Below, one piece after another: positions 8,915 through 17,959 of a stretch of DNA of 64,000 bases. Where the stretch lies: contig NZ_BQHJ01000002.1 in assembly GCF_021603645.1 (NCBI RefSeq), positions 682,001-746,000 on the forward strand. The letters run 5' to 3'. Each line of letters starts with the position of its first letter. Positions within the stretch are counted from its first letter, which is position 1. The position numbers were made by a program, and so were the translations under genes. Source of the DNA: Pseudomonas pseudonitroreducens (GTDB taxonomy: Bacteria; Pseudomonadota; Gammaproteobacteria; Pseudomonadales; Pseudomonadaceae). The notes under the pieces were generated by a model. The model was not told the DNA's origin and did no database searches. It was given only the letters and a program-made list of their open reading frames with translations.

Positions 8915-10024
8915 ATGACCACGCTGACCAGCACTCCCCGCGCCGATGGCTTCCGCATGCCGGCGGAATGGGAACCCCACACGCAAACCTGGATGGTCTG
9001 GCCCGAACGCCCGGACAACTGGCGCCTGGGCGGCAAGCCGGCGCAGGCAGCCTTCAGCGCCGTGGCGCGCGCCATCGCCCGCTTCGAACCGGTGACCGTC
9101 GGTGTATCCGCTGGCCAGTACGAAAACGCCCGTGCCCAACTGGCCGACGCGGCCAACATCCGCGTGGTGGAAATCAGTAACGACGACGCCTGGGTGCGCG
9201 ACACCGGCCCGACCTTCGTCACCAACGACAGCGGTGAAGTGCGCGGCGTGGACTGGACCTTCAACGCCTGGGGTGGCCTGGAAGGCGGCCTGTACTTCCC
9301 CTGGCACCGCGACGATCAGGTGGCGAGCAAGATCCTCGGCATCGAGCGTTGCGACGGCTACCGCACCGAAGGCTTCGTGCTGGAAGGCGGCTCGATCCAC
9401 GTGGACGGCGAAGGCACGCTGATCACCACCGAAGAATGCCTGCTCAACCACAACCGCAACCCGCACATGAGCCGCGAAGAGATCGAAGCGGTGCTGCGCG
9501 AGCACCTGGCCATCGACACCGTGATCTGGCTGCCGGACGGCCTGTTCAACGACGAGACCGACGGCCACGTCGACAACTTCTGCTGCTACGTACGCCCGGG
9601 TGAAGTGCTGCTGGCCTGGACCGACGATGAGAACGACCCGAACTACGAGCGCTGCCAGGCCGCCATGCGCGTGCTGGAAACCGCCCGCGACGCCAAGGGC
9701 CGCCAGCTCACCGTGCACAAGATCGTCATCCCCGGCCCGATCCACGCGAGCGAAGCCGAGTGCGAAGGCATCGACCTGGTGATCGGCACCCAGCCGCGCG
9801 ATCCGTCGATCCGCCTGGCCGGCTCCTACGTCAACTTCCTCATCGTCAACGGCGGCATCATCGCCCCGCGCTTCGACGACCCGGCGGACGCCGAAGCCGA
9901 AGCTACCCTCAAGCGCATCTTCCCCGAGCATGAGATCGTCATGGTGCCCGGCCGCGAAATCCTCCTGGGCGGCGGCAACATCCACTGCATCACCCAGCAG
10001 CAGCCAGCGCCGCAGAAACGCTGA
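8915..10024 (+). CDS. aguA: Agmatine deiminase AguA
   Basis: Converts agmatine to N-carbamoylputrescine and ammonia; cytoplasmic, 369 residues, typical for the family. Motifs include [19 protein letters not shown] and the C-terminal GGGNIHCIT carrying the nucleophilic cysteine. The start [13 protein letters not shown] at 8915 has AAGGA upstream; the longer frame would translate the REP-like repeat. In P. aeruginosa aguB (N-carbamoylputrescine amidohydrolase) lies between aguR and aguA. It is missing here, so the next step must be encoded elsewhere. The stop codon falls inside the first unit of an octamer repeat array. Confidence 0.94.
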   Translation: MTTLTSTPRADGFRMPAEWEPHTQTWMVWPERPDNWRLGGKPAQAAFSAVARAIARFEPVTVGVSAGQYENARAQLADAANIRVVEISNDDAWVRDTGPTFVTNDSGEVRGVDWTFNAWGGLEGGLYFPWHRDDQVASKILGIERCDGYRTEGFVLEGGSIHVDGEGTLITTEECLLNHNRNPHMSREEIEAVLREHLAIDTVIWLPDGLFNDETDGHVDNFCCYVRPGEVLLAWTDDENDPNYERCQAAMRVLETARDAKGRQLTVHKIVIPGPIHASEAECEGIDLVIGTQPRDPSIRLAGSYVNFLIVNGGIIAPRFDDPADAEAEATLKRIFPEHEIVMVPGREILLGGGNIHCITQQQPAPQKR

Positions 10025-10088
10025 TTCGCTGATTCGCTGATTCGCTGATTCGCTGATTCGCTGATTCGCTGATTCGCTGATTCGCTGA
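10021..10088. repeat. Tandem octamer array (CTGATTCG)n at the aguA stop codon
   Basis: Eight perfect copies of CTGATTCG followed by a partial CTGA. The first unit contains the aguA stop TGA. Perfect short tandem repeats of this kind are prone to slippage, but copy-number change here would leave the AguA protein intact because the stop comes first. Confidence 0.95.
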
Positions 10089-10095
10089 GCAATGA

Positions 10096-10129
10096 AAAGG
10101 CCGTCGCCCCTAATGGAGCGACGGCCTTT
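10096..10129 (+). terminator. Terminator after aguA
   Basis: AAAGGCCGTCGC pairs with GCGACGGCCTTT (12-bp perfect stem, 10-base loop). It is roughly symmetrical and lies 12 bases after the octamer array. Confidence 0.8.
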
Positions 10130-10151
10130 GTCATTGGCGAAGGAGTGCCTC

Positions 10152-10219
10152 TGTAGGAGCGAGCTTGCTCGCGAACGACTTCGCGACGGGACTGGTTCGC
10201 GAGTAAGCTCGCTCCTACG
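10152..10219. repeat. Pseudomonas REP palindrome
   Basis: TGTAGGAGCGAGCTTGCTCG at one end and CGAGTAAGCTCGCTCCTACG at the other form an inverted pair around a short spacer. It belongs to the same REP family as the elements at 42655, 43568 and 62242. It lies between the aguA and OprE terminators. Confidence 0.85.
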
Positions 10220-10241
10220 AAGAGCCGTCTTCCGCATCCAT

Positions 10242-10280
10242 GAAAAAGCCGCCGCCTCTTGCGAGGTCGGCGGCTTTTTC
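10242..10280 (-). terminator. Terminator after the first OprE-like gene
   Basis: GAAAAAGCCGCCG pairs with CGGCGGCTTTTTC. Read on the minus strand it ends in a run of five T, right after the porin stop codon. It is nearly the same as the terminator of the second porin gene. Confidence 0.85.
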
Positions 10281-10295
10281 GTTATCCCGCGAGAA

Positions 10296-11666
10296 TTACA
10301 GCAGCGGGATGCTGTAGCTGACGATCAGGCGGTTTTCATCCTGGTCACGCTGGGTTGCGGTGCCGGCACCACTGACGGGCAAGCCACTGCGCAGCGAAGC
10401 ATTCTTCCAGGCAAAACCCAGGCCCTTGAGGTTGCCGTCCGGAATCACGTAGGCCAGGGAGATATCACGCTCCCATTCGCTCTTGTCGCCGTAGCGGGTG
10501 TCGATATTGTCACCACGCAGGTACAGGGTCTGGAAGCTCAGGCCCGGCAGGCCAGCCTTGGCAAAGTCATAGCCATAGCGTACCTGCCAGGTGCGCTCGC
10601 CGGCATGCTGGAACTTGCCGATCTGCACATCGGTGATCAGGTAGGCGGTGGCGCCATCGCCATCGTTGATGAACGGGAAATCGCTGTCACCGCTGAGCTG
10701 CTGGTAACCGGCGCCAAAGCTGTGGCCGCTGATGGTATAGGTGAACAGGCCGCTGAAGGCGTTGTTGTCGACCTTCCCGCGGGTGACGCCGCCACCGTAG
10801 TAGCCGGTGGTGGAGTAGGCGGCATCATGGCCATTCTTGCCATCGTTGCGGCTGCGGAAGTAGCGCAGATCGGTGTTCAGTACGCCGGCGCCCAGCTCCC
10901 AGTTGTTCTGCAGGCCGAGGAAGTGCTGTTTGTAGAAGTCCTGCAGGTTGCCGTAGTAGTACTGCAAGGTAGTGTTCTCACCCACCTTGTAGTCGCCACC
11001 GCCGTAGTAGAACTTGTTGGTGTAGTGGGCGTTCCCCGACTTACCGCCAGCGTTGGCACCTGCGATGGACAGCCCCTGATCGGAGTTGCTCGAGGTACGT
11101 CCCTTCATGTGCTCGAGCTGGCCCGCCACGAAGGTCAGGTCCTGGAATTCCTTGGAGGTGACCTGCCCGCCGCTGAAGGTCTGCGGCAACAGGCGGCCGT
11201 CGTTGTAGGTCACCACCGGCAGCTTGGGCTGCAGGGTGCCGTAGCGCAGCTCGGTCTGCGAAACCTTGACCTTGGCGGTCATCCCCAGGCTGGCAAAGTC
11301 GTCCACGGCGCGGCCATGTTCATCGGAGGGGAAGGTGATGCCGCTCAGGTTGCTGCTATCCGGGTTGTAGTGCGTGCCCTTGCCGCTGTCGAGCTTCACG
11401 CCCAGCAGGCCGAGAGCATCGACACCGAAGCCGACGGTGCCGTCGGTGAAGCCGGAGGCGTAGTTGAACAGGAAGCCCTGGCCCCACTCTTCGGACTTGC
11501 TCGGCTGTGCGGAACCGTTGCGGTTATCCTGGTTGATGTAGAAGTTGCGCAGGCCGAGGCTGGCCTTGCTGTCCTCGACGAAGCCGCTGGCGGCGGCCGA
11601 CTGGGCCAGACCGGCGGTGGCGATGGCCACGGCCAGACCGGAAAACTTGAGCGTGCGGTAATACAT
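10296..11666 (-). CDS. oprE: OprE-like outer-membrane porin (OprD family)
   Basis: OprD-family porin of 456 residues, an outer-membrane beta-barrel for small solutes. The signal peptide is MYYRTLKFSGLAVAIATAGL, continuing to AQSAAA. The mature N-terminus SGFVEDSKASLGLRNFYIN is typical of OprD-family porins, and the chain ends in the hydrophobic IPLL of barrel proteins. The ATG at 11666 has GGGGAA upstream. It is paralogous over its whole length to the gene at 12209. OprE lies next to aguA in P. aeruginosa, which supports the symbol; substrate is not visible. Confidence 0.85.
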   Translation of the reverse strand: MYYRTLKFSGLAVAIATAGLAQSAAASGFVEDSKASLGLRNFYINQDNRNGSAQPSKSEEWGQGFLFNYASGFTDGTVGFGVDALGLLGVKLDSGKGTHYNPDSSNLSGITFPSDEHGRAVDDFASLGMTAKVKVSQTELRYGTLQPKLPVVTYNDGRLLPQTFSGGQVTSKEFQDLTFVAGQLEHMKGRTSSNSDQGLSIAGANAGGKSGNAHYTNKFYYGGGDYKVGENTTLQYYYGNLQDFYKQHFLGLQNNWELGAGVLNTDLRYFRSRNDGKNGHDAAYSTTGYYGGGVTRGKVDNNAFSGLFTYTISGHSFGAGYQQLSGDSDFPFINDGDGATAYLITDVQIGKFQHAGERTWQVRYGYDFAKAGLPGLSFQTLYLRGDNIDTRYGDKSEWERDISLAYVIPDGNLKGLGFAWKNASLRSGLPVSGAGTATQRDQDENRLIVSYSIPLL

Positions 11667-12156
11667 AGCAATTCCCCATGACATGTTCGTAAGCTCGTCA
11701 CCGGGTTGCCGGCGCAGTGCGCCCGGCGAAATGGATGACGGCAGTCGTGGTCACGGCGGATGCAGGGATGAGTGAATGTCGACGGAAGCAAGGGAGCCCC
11801 GATGGGCGATCTGCGCCGCCTTGCAGCTCCACGGATGGCCGGGTGCGCCAGATGATCAGGGCACATCCCAGGCGGCATTCGCTTCGTCACTCAGTCACCG
11901 GAAGACGTGCTCGACGCCCTTCCCCCGGTCCGCGCGACCAGCGCCACCATATGAGAAGGCCTGCTGCCATGTGGGAAATCGGCCGGCAGTTGGCAGCCCC
12001 TTGCGCGATCTTTGACCGCGCTCACGCTTGGTTTTTTCGCGCAGCACGCGCCTTCCCGGAAATGAATGGGAAGTCTCCGAAGAGGGGGCTCAGAACACGG
12101 ATTCGACCAGCGAGATTTCCCCCGGATAGCCCGGCGCCAGGCCCGCCCGGTGCCAT
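11667..12156. other. Intergenic region between the two OprE-like genes
   Basis: About 490 bases with no convincing gene. It must hold the promoter of the first porin gene. The open frames here have no ribosome site and no recognisable protein. I see no clear operator or repeat. Confidence 0.6.
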
Positions 12157-12196
12157 GAAAAAAGCCGCCGCCTCTGGCGAGGTCGGCGGCTTTTTC
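12157..12196 (-). terminator. Terminator after the second OprE-like gene
   Basis: GAAAAAAGCCGCCG pairs with CGGCGGCTTTTTC. On the minus strand it ends in a T-run immediately downstream of the porin stop. Its stem repeats that of the first porin terminator, as expected after duplication of the whole gene unit. Confidence 0.85.
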
Positions 12197-12208
12197 AGCC
12201 CGCGAAGA

Positions 12209-13579
12209 TTACAGCAGCGGAATGGTGTAGCTGACGATCAGGCGGTTTTCATCCTGGTCGCGCTGCCCGGCGGTACCGGTGCGCGAATCCGCCGGCAGGC
12301 CACTGCGCAGTGCGGCGTTCTTCCAGGTGAAGCCCAGGCCCTTGAAGGCGCCGTCCGGAATCACGTAGGCCAGGGAGATGTCACGCTCCCACTCGCTCTT
12401 GTCGCCGTAACGGGTATCGATGTTGTCGCCGTGCAGGTACAGGGTCTGGAAGGTCAGGCCCGGCAGGCCAGCCTGGGCGAAGTCGTAGCCGTAGCGGACC
12501 TGCCAGGTGCGCTCGCCTGCGCGCAGGAACTTGCCGATCTGCACGTCGGTGATCAGGTAAGCGGTAGCGCCGTCGCCGTTGTTGATGAACGGGAAGTCGC
12601 TGTCGCCGCTGAGCTGCTGGTAGCCGGCGCCGAAGCTGTGGCCGCTGACGGTATAGGTGAACAGGCCGCTCCAGGCACGGTTGTCGACCTCACCCTTGGT
12701 TACGCCGTTGCCGTAGTAGCCGTTGGTGAAGTAGGTCTTGTCGTGGCCGTTCTTGCCATCGTCGCTGCTGTGGAAGTAGCGCAGGTCGGACTTCAGTACG
12801 CCCGGGCCGATCGCCCAGTTGTGCTGCAGGCCGAGGAAATGCTGTTTGTAGAAGTCCTGCAGGTTGCCGTAGTAGTACTGCAGCGTCAGGTCCTTGGTCA
12901 GCTTGTAGTCGGCGCCGCCGTAGTAGAACTTGTTGACGAACTGGCCAGTCTGGGCGTTGTTGGCGCCGGCGATCGACAGCCCTTCGTTGTTGCTCGAGTT
13001 ACGTCCCTTGGCGTGCTCCAGCTGGCCGCCGATCAGGGTCAGGTCCTTGAACTCGTTCGAGGTGACCTGGCCACCCTCGAAGGTCTGCGGCAGCAGGCGG
13101 CCATCGTTGTAGGTCACGACCGGGAGCTTGGGCAGCAGAGTGCCGTACTGCAGCAGAGTGCTGGAAACCTTCACCTTGCCCGTGGCGCCGAGGTGGGCGA
13201 AGTCGTCCACCGCGCGACCGTCACCATCGGTGGGGAACACCGTGCCGGCATAGGCGGAGCTGGACGGGTTGTAGTGCGTGCCCTTGCCACTGTCCAGGCG
13301 CACGCCCAGCAGGCCCAGGGCATCGACGCCGAAGCCGACGGTGCCTTCGGTGAAGCCGGAGGTGTAGTTGAGCAGGAAGCCCTGGCCCCACTCCTCGGAC
13401 TTGTTCGGCTGGGTCCCGGTGACATCGCCGTTGCGGTTGTCGGTGTTGATGTAGAAGTTGCGCAGGGTCAGGTTGGCCTTGCTGTCTTCGATGAACCCAC
13501 CAGCGACGGCGGATTGCGCGAGGCCTGCGGCAGCGATGGCGAGCGCGAGGCCCGATTGCGTGAGAGTGCGGCTTTTCAT
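12209..13579 (-). CDS. Second OprE-like porin (OprD family), tandem paralogue
   Basis: OprD-family porin, 456 residues, signal peptide MKSRTLTQSGLALAIAAAGL. It aligns with the neighbouring porin along its entire length, including GGFIEDSKA, NKSEEWGQGFLLNY, GYQQLSGDSDFPFIN and the C-terminal QRDQDENRLIVSY. Differences cluster in short stretches that are probably loops. Tandem placement with matching terminators indicates local duplication. It may be the OprE orthologue with the other as the copy, or resemble OprQ; sequence by eye cannot decide. Confidence 0.88.
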   Translation of the reverse strand: MKSRTLTQSGLALAIAAAGLAQSAVAGGFIEDSKANLTLRNFYINTDNRNGDVTGTQPNKSEEWGQGFLLNYTSGFTEGTVGFGVDALGLLGVRLDSGKGTHYNPSSSAYAGTVFPTDGDGRAVDDFAHLGATGKVKVSSTLLQYGTLLPKLPVVTYNDGRLLPQTFEGGQVTSNEFKDLTLIGGQLEHAKGRNSSNNEGLSIAGANNAQTGQFVNKFYYGGADYKLTKDLTLQYYYGNLQDFYKQHFLGLQHNWAIGPGVLKSDLRYFHSSDDGKNGHDKTYFTNGYYGNGVTKGEVDNRAWSGLFTYTVSGHSFGAGYQQLSGDSDFPFINNGDGATAYLITDVQIGKFLRAGERTWQVRYGYDFAQAGLPGLTFQTLYLHGDNIDTRYGDKSEWERDISLAYVIPDGAFKGLGFTWKNAALRSGLPADSRTGTAGQRDQDENRLIVSYTIPLL

Positions 13580-14197
13580 TGGAATTTCCCCATTTTATTG
13601 ATCTTGGAAAGCAGGCCATTCGAGACAACGACTGGCTCCAGCGGAGCTCGACCGAACGGCAAGCAGCGACCGTGGCGTGGCAGGCACGCTCGGCATGCGG
13701 TAATTCGGCGGTGTACGGCGCTCCCCTAGACAGGGCTCAAGCGCAGGCAAGCAGGCGGGAGGGCAGCAGAAGAATGGAATGGCATGGATCGGATCTCGTG
13801 TCTTGTTGTTGTGGCAATGCGCTGGGCATGCGTCAGTGGCTAGGCAATCCCCAGGCCAACCGGCCTTACCTGCCTGACACCCAGTCATTTCCGACACTCG
13901 GAACGATCTGCAAGCAAATTCCTTCAGATAAATCAGCGGAAAACCGCCAAGAGCCCCCGTCGTCCTGGCGGATAACCGCCATCCCCTTTCGCTGTCACGG
14001 CAACGCTGGGGGCCACGATAAAAGAAGCTCTATAAATCAAAAAAGAATTAATTATTACTATGTAATTTCTTTACGGAATATATGATAGCACGCGCACTGG
14101 CCAAGGCCGCCTCCCTGAGGAGGTACCCAGTTTGTACGAATTGACTGACGGACCAGAAAGAGCGCAAGGCAATTGCCTACGTCACTGGCGACCAGGC
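13580..14197. other. Intergenic region between the porin and the exopolysaccharide locus
   Basis: About 620 bases without a convincing gene. The porin promoter must lie at the left end. A markedly AT-rich patch covers about 14020-14095, unlike the flanking DNA, and marks the left border of the polysaccharide island. No integrase, tRNA or direct repeat was seen at this border. Confidence 0.5.
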
Positions 14198-14233
14198 AAA
14201 AAAAACCCGCCGGCGCTGCAACGCGGGCGGGTT
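14198..14233 (-). terminator. Terminator of the exopolysaccharide operon
   Basis: AACCCGCC pairs with GGCGGGTT; on the minus strand the stem is followed by eight T residues. It lies about 190 bases after the last gene (the Wza-type lipoprotein) and is the only strong terminator seen downstream of the leftward locus. Confidence 0.8.
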
Positions 14234-14422
14234 CGGGGCCTGTGCTAGGGGGAGGCCCCAAAGGAGAGGGCGGAGTGGGATCCGCCTTGGAGTGGTGCGT
14301 CCCTGCACCCGATGGCGGCGATGATGGCCACCACCGGGCGCGGAGTCGATTCCAGCGATCCATCCGCTGCCGTGAGAAAATTCCCGAGCACAGCGGACGC
14401 CGCCGGAACGTGCCGTGACCGA

Positions 14423-15544
14423 TCAGTTGCCCCCAACCGCGGCGCTGGTGCTTACGATGTTGGCCGACGGCAGCAGTTGGCTGATGAAGCGGTTCCAGCG
14501 GGTGATGTTGGCCGGCCCGATGAACACCACATCCTGCGGCTGCATGGCGAACTCCTTGGCCAGGGCATAGGCGGTCGGGCGCTTGGCCTCCAGGTGGAAG
14601 ACCTGGGCCTGGAAGGTGCCTGCGGTGCTACCGGCGACCGACTGCGGGTTGCCGCGGATGACGTACACCGAGTCGCCGTCGGAGGTTTCCGGGGCCAGGC
14701 CGCCGGCATTGCCGAGCACTTCCAGCAGTGACAAGCCGGTGGTGCGGTAGGTGACCACCTGCGGACGTTCCACCTCACCGACTACGTAGACTTTCTTGCG
14801 GTCGTTGTACGGCAGGTGGATCTGGTCGCCGTTCTTCAGGTAGATGCCGCTGAGTGTCGAGCCCGAGCGGTTCAACGCATCGACATCGAGCACGTACTCG
14901 CGACCATCACGCTTGAGGACCAGGCCGGACAGGTCTGCCTCACCGGTAATCACGCCGGCCTTGCTGACCGCCTGTACCAGGGTGGTGGGCGTGTTGTTCA
15001 GTTCGACCTGCCCACCGTTCTGGAAGGCCCCGGAAAGCACCACGTGCTGGCTGGCGTAGCGCAGCACGGTGACATCCACCTGCGGGTCGACGATGCCCTT
15101 CTTCGCCAACTGGCTGGACAGGCGTTTGCGCAGTTGCGCCGGCGTCTGCCCTTCGGCGCGCACCACCCCGGCATAGGGGAAGAAGATATTGCCATCGGCG
15201 CCGACCACGCGGCCGTTGGCTTCCATCTGCTGGGTGGAGCCGGGGCTGGTCAGTTCCGGGTGGTCCCAGACGGTTACCAGCAACACGTCGCCGCCGCCGA
15301 TCACGTAGTCTTCCTGCGGCGGGCGATAGTTCAGCAACTCTGCGGCGACCCCGGGTTTGGCGGCGAAGTCGGCCTCCTGGCGTTGCAGCACCTGGGGCGT
15401 GATCGGGACGAGGGTGATCTTCATCCCCTCTTTCTGTGCCTCGCGCTGGATATCGGAATCCGTCATGTGCTGACCGGGGGAGAACACGCAGCCTTGTAGC
15501 GCCAGACTGCCGACTACAAAGCTGAAAGCGAGCAGGTTTTTCAT
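14423..15544 (-). CDS. Wza-type polysaccharide export outer-membrane lipoprotein
   Basis: Outer-membrane polysaccharide exporter of the Wza/KpsD family, 373 residues. The N-terminus MKNLLAFSFVVGSLALQGC is a lipoprotein signal with lipobox LQGC. The poly-export domain begins near YVIGGGDVLLVTVWDHPEL; two SLBB-type segments follow (HVVLSGAFQNGGQVELN and KVYVVGEVERPQVV). The C-terminal region (TRWNRFISQLLPS) could be the amphipathic helix that crosses the outer membrane in Wza. It is the last gene of the operon, before the terminator, and would work with the Wzc-type kinase at 25252. Confidence 0.9.
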   Translation of the reverse strand: MKNLLAFSFVVGSLALQGCVFSPGQHMTDSDIQREAQKEGMKITLVPITPQVLQRQEADFAAKPGVAAELLNYRPPQEDYVIGGGDVLLVTVWDHPELTSPGSTQQMEANGRVVGADGNIFFPYAGVVRAEGQTPAQLRKRLSSQLAKKGIVDPQVDVTVLRYASQHVVLSGAFQNGGQVELNNTPTTLVQAVSKAGVITGEADLSGLVLKRDGREYVLDVDALNRSGSTLSGIYLKNGDQIHLPYNDRKKVYVVGEVERPQVVTYRTTGLSLLEVLGNAGGLAPETSDGDSVYVIRGNPQSVAGSTAGTFQAQVFHLEAKRPTAYALAKEFAMQPQDVVFIGPANITRWNRFISQLLPSANIVSTSAAVGGN

Positions 15545-15575
15545 GGCAATCCTTCCTTGAAACGAGTGTGAAGAC

Positions 15576-16976
15576 TCAGTAGGCGTTGCGGTGTACGAAA
15601 CCCTTGAACAGGGTCAGCACGACGATCTTCAGGTCCCACCAGACGGACCAGTTCTCGATGTAGTCGAGATCGAACTCGATGCGTTTCTGCATCTTCTCCA
15701 GGGTGTCTGTTTCGCCACGCCAGCCGTTCACCTGGGCCCAGCCGGTGATGCCCGGCTTGACCTTGTGACGCAGCATGTAACGGCTGACCTGACGCCGGTA
15801 TTGCTCGTTGTGCGCCACGGCGTGGGGGCGTGGGCCGACCACCGACATGTCGCCGAGCAAGACATTGAAGAACTGTGGCAGCTCATCCAGCGAGGTGCGC
15901 CGCAGGAAGGCGCCCAGCGGGGTGATGCGGCAATCGTTGCGCGAGGCCTGGACGACGGCGGCGCCGTCCTCCATGACCGTCATGCTGCGGAATTTCCAGA
16001 CGCGGATGGGCCGGCCGTCCATGCCGTAGCGGGTCTGGCGGAACAGCACCGGACCGCGCGACGTGAGCTTTACGGCGACGGCGATCAGCAGCATGGGCAC
16101 GGCGATCAGCAACAGGATCAACGAGGCCAGCAGCACGTCCTCGATGCGCTTGAGCACGGCGTTGGGGCCGTCCATGGGCGTGTCGAAGATGCTGATGGTG
16201 GCCAGCCCGTTGATGCTTTCGCTGCGCGCATGCAGCAGGTCGAACATGAACAGGTCGGGGATCAGGTACACCGACACCGTGGTGTCGGAGAGCTCGCGGA
16301 TCAGCTCGTTGAGCAGCGGCTCGCGCGATAGCGGCAGCGTCAGGTAGACCTTGTCGATCTGCCCCGAACGGGCGGCTTCGATCAACGCTAGGCGGTCACC
16401 CTTCACCGGCACTCGCTCGCCGAGCTCCATCTGCTGTGGGCGGTCGTCGTAGAAGCCGATCAGGCGCAGGCCCATCCAGGGCGCGGCGAGGATGGTCTCG
16501 GCCAGTCGCGCGCCGACTTCGCCGGTGCCGTAGATGGCCACGTTGCGGCTGTTGAAGCCGTGGCGCCGAGCGACGCGCAGGAGCATGCGGATGGCCAGGC
16601 GGTAGCCGCCCATGATCAGCAGCGCCGCGGCGAACCAACCCAGCCGCCGCGGCTCTTCCAGCTCGACATGACGCAGGGAGATGTCCAGCAGCAGCACGGC
16701 GAAGAACGCCAGCGACCAGTACAGGGTGACGCTCAGCGACTCGCGCAGCAGCGACTCGCCGCGCCAGGAGCCGTAGAGCTGGTTCAGCTCGCCGAGCCAG
16801 TGGAACAGCATGACGCAGAGCAGCACCGAGACCCAGATCTGTGCGTCCAGCACACCATTGCCGGCGCTGAGCAGCACGACCCCGGTGAGCACGATCACCA
16901 GGATGTCGCTCAGGCGATGCGCCAGAGAGATCAGCGACTGGTGCGCTCGCAGAATTCCTTTTGTCTTGTTGGGCAT
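15576..16976 (-). CDS. Undecaprenyl-phosphate sugar-1-phosphate transferase (WcaJ-type initiating transferase)
   Basis: Polyprenyl glycosylphosphotransferase of 466 residues that transfers a sugar-1-phosphate, most often glucose-1-phosphate, to undecaprenyl phosphate and so starts the repeat unit on the inner membrane. It has about four N-terminal membrane segments, a CoA-binding-like Rossmann region (NVAIYGTGEVGARLAETI), another membrane segment near residue 285, and the catalytic C-terminal domain with VWKFRSMTV, RRTSLDELPQFFNVLLGDMS, VGPRP and VKPGITGWAQVNGWRGET. The motifs are intact. Donor sugar is inferred from the WcaJ/PslA family, not proven. Confidence 0.92.
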   Translation of the reverse strand: MPNKTKGILRAHQSLISLAHRLSDILVIVLTGVVLLSAGNGVLDAQIWVSVLLCVMLFHWLGELNQLYGSWRGESLLRESLSVTLYWSLAFFAVLLLDISLRHVELEEPRRLGWFAAALLIMGGYRLAIRMLLRVARRHGFNSRNVAIYGTGEVGARLAETILAAPWMGLRLIGFYDDRPQQMELGERVPVKGDRLALIEAARSGQIDKVYLTLPLSREPLLNELIRELSDTTVSVYLIPDLFMFDLLHARSESINGLATISIFDTPMDGPNAVLKRIEDVLLASLILLLIAVPMLLIAVAVKLTSRGPVLFRQTRYGMDGRPIRVWKFRSMTVMEDGAAVVQASRNDCRITPLGAFLRRTSLDELPQFFNVLLGDMSVVGPRPHAVAHNEQYRRQVSRYMLRHKVKPGITGWAQVNGWRGETDTLEKMQKRIEFDLDYIENWSVWWDLKIVVLTLFKGFVHRNAY

Positions 16977-17083
16977 GATGACCTCGCGATGTCCGGCATC
17001 GCTCCTTGAGCCGCTGCTTCGTTATCGCAGTCCGTTAACGGGCGCAGTGCCGGTGAGCCCGCCACGGGCTCTCCGGGTGCGAT

Positions 17084-17959
17084 TCACTGTCGGTTGTCCA
17101 GCAGCAGTTGCTGCAGGTAACGGCCGTAGCCGGTCTTGCTCAGGCGCTCGGCCTGCAGCGCCAGGCTGGTTTCGCTGAGCCAGCCCTGCTGGAAGGCGAT
17201 CTCCTCCAGGCAGGCGACCTTCAGCCCCTGGCGCTGCTCGATGGTCTGGACGAAATGACCGGCTTCCATCAGCGACTCGTGGGTGCCGGTATCCAGCCAG
17301 GCAAACCCGCGACCCAGCAGGCTCACGTGCAGTTCGCCCAGCTCCAGGTAGAGGTTGTTGATGTCAGTGATTTCCAGCTCGCCGCGCGCCGAGGGGCGTA
17401 TCTGCCGGGCCATCTCCAGCACGCGGTTGTCGTAGAAGTAGAGGCCGGTGACGGCGTAGTTCGAGCGCGGCACACGGGGTTTTTCTTCGATGGAAAGCAC
17501 CTGCCCCGACGCATCGAACTCGACCACGCCGAAGCGCGCCGGGTCCGCAACCTGATAGCCGAACACGGTGGCGCCGCGGGGGCGCGCGGCCGCTTCGCGG
17601 AGGGTTTCGGTGAAGCCCTGGCCGTAGAAGATGTTGTCGCCCAGCACCAGGCACACGGAGTCATCGCCGATGAACTGCGCACCGATCAGGAAGGCCTGGG
17701 CCAGGCCATCGGGCGAAGGCTGCACGGCGTACTGCAGGCGTACCCCGAACTGCTCGCCGTCGCCCAGCAGGGCACGGAAGTTCGGCAGGTCGGCGGGCGT
17801 GCAGATCAGCAGGATGTCGTCGATGCCGGCAAGCATCAGCACCGACAGTGGGTAGTAGACCATCGGCTTGTCGTAGATCGGCAGCAGTTGCTTGGACACG
17901 CCCAGGGTGATGGGGTGCAGGCGGGTGCCGGAACCGCCGGCGAGAATGATGCCCTTCAT
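17084..17959 (-). CDS. rmlA: Glucose-1-phosphate thymidylyltransferase RmlA
   Basis: Makes dTDP-glucose from glucose-1-phosphate and dTTP, the entry to dTDP-deoxysugars; cytoplasmic, 291 residues. The nucleotide-binding motif is [43 protein letters not shown] and [14 protein letters not shown] are also characteristic. Its ATG overlaps the stop of the preceding glycosyltransferase gene by four bases (ATGA), indicating coupled translation. No rmlB, rmlC or rmlD follows, so the dTDP-glucose 4,6-dehydratase must be encoded elsewhere. Many pseudomonads have another rmlA in an rmlBDAC operon, so this may be a second copy. Confidence 0.93.
   Translation of the reverse strand: MKGIILAGGSGTRLHPITLGVSKQLLPIYDKPMVYYPLSVLMLAGIDDILLICTPADLPNFRALLGDGEQFGVRLQYAVQPSPDGLAQAFLIGAQFIGDDSVCLVLGDNIFYGQGFTETLREAAARPRGATVFGYQVADPARFGVVEFDASGQVLSIEEKPRVPRSNYAVTGLYFYDNRVLEMARQIRPSARGELEITDINNLYLELGELHVSLLGRGFAWLDTGTHESLMEAGHFVQTIEQRQGLKVACLEEIAFQQGWLSETSLALQAERLSKTGYGRYLQQLLLDNRQ

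Noticed and set aside
10020-10134. Reading frames through the octamer array encoding SESANQRI repeats
   Set aside because: An 8-base unit gives a repetitive frame automatically; there is no ribosome site or homologue, and it is antisense to aguA.
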